From NCBI GenBank assembly GCA_019417325.1, contig DXVO01000032.1, positions 159,085 through 223,084 on the forward strand: a stretch of DNA of 64,000 bases, read 5' to 3'. The notes below the pieces were generated by a model. It saw nothing but the letters and a program-made list of their open reading frames with translations, ran no database searches and was not told the DNA's origin. Below are positions 59,745-64,000 of the stretch, piece after piece. The translations under genes were made by a program, and so were the position numbers. This DNA is from Parabacteroides sp. Lineage in GTDB: Bacteria > Bacteroidota > Bacteroidia > Bacteroidales > Tannerellaceae. Positions within the stretch are counted from its first letter, which is position 1. The number at the start of each line of letters is the position of its first letter.

Positions 59745-59827
59745 CTAATTTAAATTATTTTTACATTTAACAAATAAAACCGCCCCAGCTTTTTATAGTA
59801 ACTGTTTTAAATAATCATCATATAAAT

Positions 59828-60268
59828 TTAGTTACGATCATGCCATGCTATTTTAGAGAAGCAAAGCCAGTTAAAATTACTCATCATCTTATCAAAGTCA
59901 TCAAGATTAACTAAACTACTGCGCGGTACATCTCCTGTTTCATCAACTGACATGCCATAGACGGAAAAACTCTTTTCTTTGAACATGATTAAAGCAACCT
60001 CCTGCCCTTTCTGAATTTGTGCATTAAGAAAATCCCCCATCAGGCTCCAATCTGTTGGACCGATGAATAATGAAGTTATCTTCATATCTTTTACAATAGA
60101 ACCTATCGCATAGCTTTCTATCTGTTTGCACTTTGATACAGCTTCATCGAATGTCATAGCAAGCCATCTTTCTCCATTTCCTCGAAAAGAATACGTTCTT
60201 GAATTCAGGAGAAGAAAGTGTTTCTTCGCTGATTGACCATTATATTTTCCCCACGTTGAAACATCCAT
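59828..60268 (-). CDS. Unknown protein with hairpin over its start
   Basis: The 146-residue product (MDVSTWGKYNGQSAKKHFLL) has no recognised domain or signal peptide. The start lies inside a perfect 9-bp inverted repeat (CCCACGTTG/CAACGTGGG, 60251-60289). In another frame the DNA upstream begins ATGTTTAATAAAGATAATTGG and gives MFNKDNWNSHVDTWLWMFQ; NSHVDTW resembles MDVSTW, so a small duplication or frameshift may have altered the N-terminus. It lies in an accessory stretch beside a nuclease-like gene. Confidence 0.6.
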   Translation of the reverse strand: MDVSTWGKYNGQSAKKHFLLLNSRTYSFRGNGERWLAMTFDEAVSKCKQIESYAIGSIVKDMKITSLFIGPTDWSLMGDFLNAQIQKGQEVALIMFKEKSFSVYGMSVDETGDVPRSSLVNLDDFDKMMSNFNWLCFSKIAWHDRN

Positions 60269-60413
60269 AACCAGGTATCAACGTGGGAATTCCAATTATC
60301 TTTATTAAACATAATTGTAATATTTTTTTATTTTTTGTTTAGAGCTAAATAGTTAGACGTTCTATAGTGGCTTATCGTATTTATTACTTCTGCGGGGAAA
60401 ATCCCGAAATCAA

Positions 60414-60460
60414 AGAAAAAGGCTAACAAGTCATTTTTAAAACTGTTAGCCTTTTTTTAT
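60414..60460 (-). terminator. Terminator after the nuclease-like gene
   Basis: AAAAAGGCTAACA and TGTTAGCCTTTTTTT enclose an A+T-rich loop; A and T tracts on both sides. Confidence 0.8.
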
Positions 60461-60520
60461 ATCCGTAGCCGATCTGGACTGCTCGCAAATCAAAAAGCAC
60501 TGCAATTCACATACATATGT

Positions 60521-60997
60521 TTAGGACAATCTTGTATATCCACCTAAACAAACAAACTCAAAATCTTTATCTAATTTAAGCCTAGCACATTCTTCAAGCT
60601 CTGGTTCGTCGCTTAATAGAGATGAATAAGCTACTGTCGTATCATCAACATCCTGGGTATTAACAGGTAATAGGCATATCATAAAGCCATTGCAACCACA
60701 AGTACGCAATTTTTCTAAATCAGCATGTACCAATGATGTAAAATCTGATCCAGATAATAGACTATAGCATTTAATTTCACAAATAAGTTCTTGATCTTCG
60801 CCTGTTTGCATCATAATATCAGCTCTTCCAGATTTATAAGGATATTCTCTTGTATATGGAATATTGTTCTCAGTCAAAAAACTAGCAAATTCCATTTGAA
60901 ACCATCCTTCCCATCCTCCTTCCGTCCTTATTGCAATATTTAATTTTGCAATATCAGCTCCAGAAAACCATTGTTTCAATAATTCTGTAATTTTCAT
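60521..60997 (-). CDS. PD-(D/E)XK nuclease-like protein
   Basis: The 158-residue product has an N-terminal helix with Glu36 (GWFQMEFASFL), then YPYKSGRADIMM with Asp60 and LICEIKCYS with Glu74 and Lys76, i.e. the D...ExK core of the restriction-endonuclease fold, followed by a conserved-looking HADLEKLRTCG helix. It may be a small nuclease of a defence or mobile element. No methylase is next to it, so a restriction system is not supported. Confidence 0.75.
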   Translation of the reverse strand: MKITELLKQWFSGADIAKLNIAIRTEGGWEGWFQMEFASFLTENNIPYTREYPYKSGRADIMMQTGEDQELICEIKCYSLLSGSDFTSLVHADLEKLRTCGCNGFMICLLPVNTQDVDDTTVAYSSLLSDEPELEECARLKLDKDFEFVCLGGYTRLS

Positions 60998-61171
60998 ATT
61001 ATATAAATATTATTATCCTACTCTCTTTCAGGCTTTTCGGAACCCACCTATAAATTAACTATCTCTGTAAGCCTACGGTGCAAAGATAGGTTCGGGTTCG
61101 GACGGTGGAGAATTTATTATCTGGATGGTACTATATTTCTTGTGGATGACTCTAAATTAGGAGTAGAAAGC

Positions 61172-61207
61172 AAAAGAACGTCTAGAGCACTTCTCTGGAC
61201 GTTCTTT
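61172..61207 (-). terminator. Terminator of the lipoprotein gene at 61229
   Basis: On the minus strand AGAACGTCCAGAG...CTCTAGACGTTCT is followed by TTTGCTTTCT. The stem shares GAACGTC with the hairpins at 54.66 and 54.95 kb. Confidence 0.8.
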
Positions 61208-61228
61208 CTATTATATAAGAAAATATAA

Positions 61229-62656
61229 CTATTTTGTATAAAGTAGTCCTACAAAATCAGTATTTTTGTCTGGAGCTGTATCCCATTGCTTAGCACATGG
61301 CTGCTTATTGAGTAGCACACTCCACATAGTACCAAACCAAAAGCTATAACTATCCCATTCTTTGTTGGTCAAACTGACAGCCTTTGCACGTATGATATAA
61401 TTTGAATTCCAGAAGGATTCACTTTCATAAAAGAACCCACCATTAGCTACAAGTCTACCTTGCTTTCCAGGAGTATATTGTCTTATGAATCCGACACTTG
61501 TAAGAATCTCATCTAAAGATCTTTTTTCTGTTGAACGTGAGTTATAAAACGTATAAATATAATTTATTTCTGCTTGACTTAAAAGTATACTTTTTCCATC
61601 TGACGTAAAATAATTTTCTAAAGCTGAAACAAAGACACTTAATTTATAACGTGAGTTTGTATTAGGATATTCACTATACCAAGAGTAAGACATTTTCTGT
61701 AAATCTCTATTAAACTTTCTTCCATACATTTCAGGAATATAGCAAATATTCACACCTGCATTATATGTATCATAATTCACCTTATATGTTGTAGAAAATT
61801 TTTCCATAGCTGATACAATCTGCGCTAATGATGAAACGTCATCTGGAGATACTAAATTTTCATACATATTTGACAATGAAAATGCGATAGCTAAAAGAGT
61901 AATGTCCCTATCTCTGCAATTTTCACGCCATGCAAATGACTCTTGTTCAAAGCCAAAGTACTTTAGAGCATATTCGTCATAAATCTGAAAATAATTCTTT
62001 TGCTCTGCTGCAAGAGACATTATCTTTTTAGCGAAATTTATAGTTGAATAATTTGCACTTCCTGCACCATTTATATTTGAATCCCCCCATTTCTTCACTA
62101 CATCTTTTCTTTTTGATATACGCTCTTCTGAACTCAATGTTTTATTTTTATCTAACGCTTGAAGAGTAAGCCAAGTATCCACGGTTTTTGATTGTAGATT
62201 AATGTACATGGTTTCTTTTTCTCTAAAAGCTGCATCATAATTTGCAAGTTTAACTGTATTTGATAGAGTATTTATGGATGTTTGAATATCATCAAGTCTA
62301 TCTAATATTTCATCAAGTTTTGCTTGGGTTTGATCTGGGATAAAAAGACCGATTATAAGTTCGGCACCAAACCCTCCTGCTTTACCAAATGCCCCTGCTG
62401 CAACATTTTTTCCTACAAAAGCCAAAATATCAACAAAATTTATACCTCCAGAAACTTCTCCTGATTTTGTAAGTTCGCTACCTTCATACCATCTTTGGTG
62501 AAGACAATCAACATGTCTAGTTGCTGTGGTAACAGAATTTACTTCTGATGGCATTTTTTCTATAATAGCATCATCTAAATGTTTATTACAACCGGTAAAA
62601 AACATTGCACAACCAATGGCTAGTAAATTAAAAGACACAACATGTTTCTTTTTCAT
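61229..62656 (-). CDS. Large lipoprotein with possible pore-forming helical region
   Basis: The start at 62656 (MKKKHVVSFNLLAIGCAMFF) gives a lipoprotein signal with Cys in FFTGC. Residues ~75-105 form a glycine-rich hydrophobic segment (NVAAGAFGKAGGFGAELIIG) followed by LFIPDQTQAKLDEILDRLDD, a helical stretch, and then ~300 residues of helical and Tyr-rich sequence. The hydrophobic hairpin followed by long amphipathic helices recalls alpha-pore-forming toxins, but the resemblance is structural impression only. The gene is solitary with its own terminator. It could be a secreted antagonism factor or an ordinary surface lipoprotein. Confidence 0.6.
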   Translation of the reverse strand: MKKKHVVSFNLLAIGCAMFFTGCNKHLDDAIIEKMPSEVNSVTTATRHVDCLHQRWYEGSELTKSGEVSGGINFVDILAFVGKNVAAGAFGKAGGFGAELIIGLFIPDQTQAKLDEILDRLDDIQTSINTLSNTVKLANYDAAFREKETMYINLQSKTVDTWLTLQALDKNKTLSSEERISKRKDVVKKWGDSNINGAGSANYSTINFAKKIMSLAAEQKNYFQIYDEYALKYFGFEQESFAWRENCRDRDITLLAIAFSLSNMYENLVSPDDVSSLAQIVSAMEKFSTTYKVNYDTYNAGVNICYIPEMYGRKFNRDLQKMSYSWYSEYPNTNSRYKLSVFVSALENYFTSDGKSILLSQAEINYIYTFYNSRSTEKRSLDEILTSVGFIRQYTPGKQGRLVANGGFFYESESFWNSNYIIRAKAVSLTNKEWDSYSFWFGTMWSVLLNKQPCAKQWDTAPDKNTDFVGLLYTK

Positions 62657-62674
62657 AAACCATTTTTCTTTCAT

Positions 62675-63194
62675 AATTTAATCTCTTTCTTTAATTTAAT
62701 CTCCTTGTAACTTAGTCTCTCTAAAATATTATGCATGCATACTTTTCACAAAGTTTTAACCTAGCGCTATGTTAACTAAAATGAAATCTCCTTTTTATTT
62801 CCACTGCAAAAATAATCTGTTTTCGCACACAAAAAACACGGTTTTATTTTATTAAATATTTAAATTTTAGTTATTAGGTAACATTCCCTCCCCAATTATG
62901 CTCTCTTTATTTTGAAATTCATTAATAGAAACAGAATAACATTTTATTTTAATAATATCATATCAAACAAAACCCAAAAACATCAGTTAACATATTATAC
63001 ATGTACAATACACTAAATCAGAACATATTTTATATACATATTTTAGTTCTACCAATTGAATATTAGTACCTCTAAAAAGCGATTATTAAACCTCGTTGAA
63101 ATTAACAACTAAAAACAAACGGAGACAATACCGCCCCACTTTCACAGGCAGAGCGGCACAATTACTAACCTAAAAAACTAATACCATGAAAATA
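62675..63194. other. 520-base A+T-rich gap upstream of the lipoprotein gene
   Basis: I see no gene. The stretch is very A+T-rich and probably contains the leader of the leftward lipoprotein gene; no confident -7 box can be chosen. Confidence 0.5.
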
Positions 63195-63656
63195 CTATTT
63201 CTTTTTTTGTGCATACCAAGTCAGTAAGGCTGATATAACGCCTCCTATTATCAGAAACCACCACACCGGAACCGGGCGGTTATCCCTCTTCACATCCTCT
63301 TTTACCTTTTCTTCTGATTGATTGGATAAATCCATGTTCTTGATTTGTAACCCCTCAGAACCGGATACTGACTGTTTATCTGACAGCTCAGATTCTTGAC
63401 TGTTCAATTCTATTTCAGTTGTTTTAACAGGGTATTGCTTACCGGAACTATCCGGCCGAGAAAACTCAGTTACAATGATATGTGCCTGCAGGTTCTTATT
63501 TGACAATAGCCGCTGGGTGGTCATAGAACTATCTTTCCGGCAAATGCTGTCGGATAGGCTTATATCCGTAAAAACATGCCTTTCCTCCTCTGTAGAACGC
63601 TTGGAAGTGCCACAGGAACAGAGAAGGCAAAGCAGTATGAAGTATAAGGATTTCAT
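63195..63656 (-). CDS. Small lipoprotein with C-terminal membrane helix
   Basis: The 153-residue product begins with a lipobox (MKSLYFILLCLLCSCG), has a Ser/Lys/Glu-rich charged middle and ends with a membrane helix (VWWFLIIGGVISALLTWYA) and KKK. A lipoprotein end plus a membrane anchor could span the periplasm like a fused spanin, as in phage lysis cassettes or prophage remnants. This is suggested by the topology and by the transposase remnant next to it; no family is recognised. Confidence 0.65.
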   Translation of the reverse strand: MKSLYFILLCLLCSCGTSKRSTEEERHVFTDISLSDSICRKDSSMTTQRLLSNKNLQAHIIVTEFSRPDSSGKQYPVKTTEIELNSQESELSDKQSVSGSEGLQIKNMDLSNQSEEKVKEDVKRDNRPVPVWWFLIIGGVISALLTWYAQKKK

Positions 63657-63760
63657 GGTTCAAACTTTATAGCGTTAATACGGTTAAGTGAATTAGTCAA
63701 GACTTAATCTGACAGTTACGCATAAAAAGAATAATTTTGTAACAGAAAACAGATTTAGGT

Positions 63761-63847
63761 TATGACAACATCAGAAAAGTCATCAAGAACAAATTGGGAC
63801 TGCTTGAACTCTCCCAACAGTTAGGAAACATCCGTTATTGTTCCTGA
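63761..63847 (+). pseudogene. Transposase N-terminal remnant (IS481-like)
   Basis: The frame gives YDNIRKVIKNKLGLLELSQQ followed by LGNIRYCS and a TGA. KNKLGLLELxxQLGN is the start of the helix-turn-helix of IS481-type transposases; the sequence that should continue has stops in all frames. So a decayed insertion sequence lies at the right end of the window. Confidence 0.6.
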
Positions 63848-64000
63848 GGACATCCCCTTCCTGAATCGGACGAACTCCGTATTTATACCAGTTGGAATAT
63901 AGGCTGACAAGCTTTTATGAACGATTTGTATTACAATAGAAAAACGGCTCATACCGAAAATCTGAGGGTTTAAAATAATAAATCGTATCTTAGCCTGAGT
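63848..64000. other. Right edge, no feature seen
   Basis: The last 153 bases carry no credible gene. They may belong to the decayed insertion sequence, but no inverted repeat could be identified. Confidence 0.4.

Larger units (their letters stand above)
58873..59827. other. 955-base A+T-rich accessory gap
   Basis: No intact gene is present. The stretch contains a hairpin at 59050-59080, a membrane-protein remnant at 59114-59293 and a pair of perfect 20-bp inverted repeats with an internal promoter (all listed separately). The rest shows nothing I can name. Confidence 0.6.

Noticed and set aside
60521..60997. Restriction-modification system
   Set aside because: Only the small nuclease-like gene is present, without a methylase or specificity gene nearby.

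Overview
The window looks like the chromosome of a gut Bacteroidales, most likely a Parabacteroides-like species. The reasons are the menaquinone operon layout, a GH84 hexosaminidase, a sulfotransferase placed with cysND, -7 boxes of the form TAnnTTTG, the lack of strong Shine-Dalgarno sites, and moderate G+C in the core genes against clearly lower G+C in the accessory stretches. This genus-level call is inference from content.

Region by region: 1-4.0 kb is the 3' part of a menaquinone operon (menD tail, cupin, menB, menC, menE). 4.0-7.7 kb holds two secreted DUF3857/transglutaminase-like proteins, the second without its catalytic residues. 7.7-17.1 kb holds a palindromic dispersed repeat, GH84, a uracil-DNA-glycosylase-like protein, patatin, D-lactate dehydrogenase, a GT51 transglycosylase with a large N-terminal domain, and an acyl-CoA ligase with a strong terminator. 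At 17.28-17.58 kb lies a small decaying CRISPR array without cas genes.

17.94-28.05 kb is the most unusual part. About 16 small A+T-rich genes, several recognisable as polymorphic-toxin immunity families (Imm10, Imm42, DUF5071, DMP19-like, YfeS-like, leucine-rich repeat), are each followed by a ~45 bp imperfect palindrome running from TAACAA to CATTA, similar in layout to integron attC sites. The genes form two arrays that converge at 24.08 kb. The outer ends are inverted copies of one ~225 bp leader carrying the same Bacteroidetes promoter and a variant terminal site. No recombinase is in the window. I read this as a mirror-image, integrase-less immunity-cassette array, related in concept to the (recombinase-associated) acquired interbacterial defence clusters of Bacteroidales.

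28.1-31.6 kb is housekeeping (dapA, a conserved hypothetical, ligA). 31.7-39.4 kb is a sulfonation operon: cysQ, SLC13 permease, cysC, cysD, cysN, a PAPS-dependent sulfotransferase and a PCMD-domain protein, running from one promoter to one terminator. 39.7-42.2 kb has two tandem MscS paralogues. 42.2-48.2 kb is an O-acylation locus (MBOAT, two SGNH proteins) plus a TonB-C protein. 48.3-54.4 kb has Nudix, an N-acetylmuramoyl-alanine amidase, a radical-SAM/SPASM sulfatase-maturase-like enzyme and a TldD/TldE pair.

54.4-64 kb is A+T-rich accessory DNA: hairpin elements with possible small transcripts, DUF1622, cupin, YecH-like, an AraC regulator, an acyltransferase, a gene remnant, a perfect 20 bp inverted repeat enclosing a promoter (possible invertible switch), a PD-(D/E)XK nuclease-like protein, a lipoprotein with a possibly pore-forming helical region, a spanin-like small lipoprotein and a transposase remnant at the right edge.
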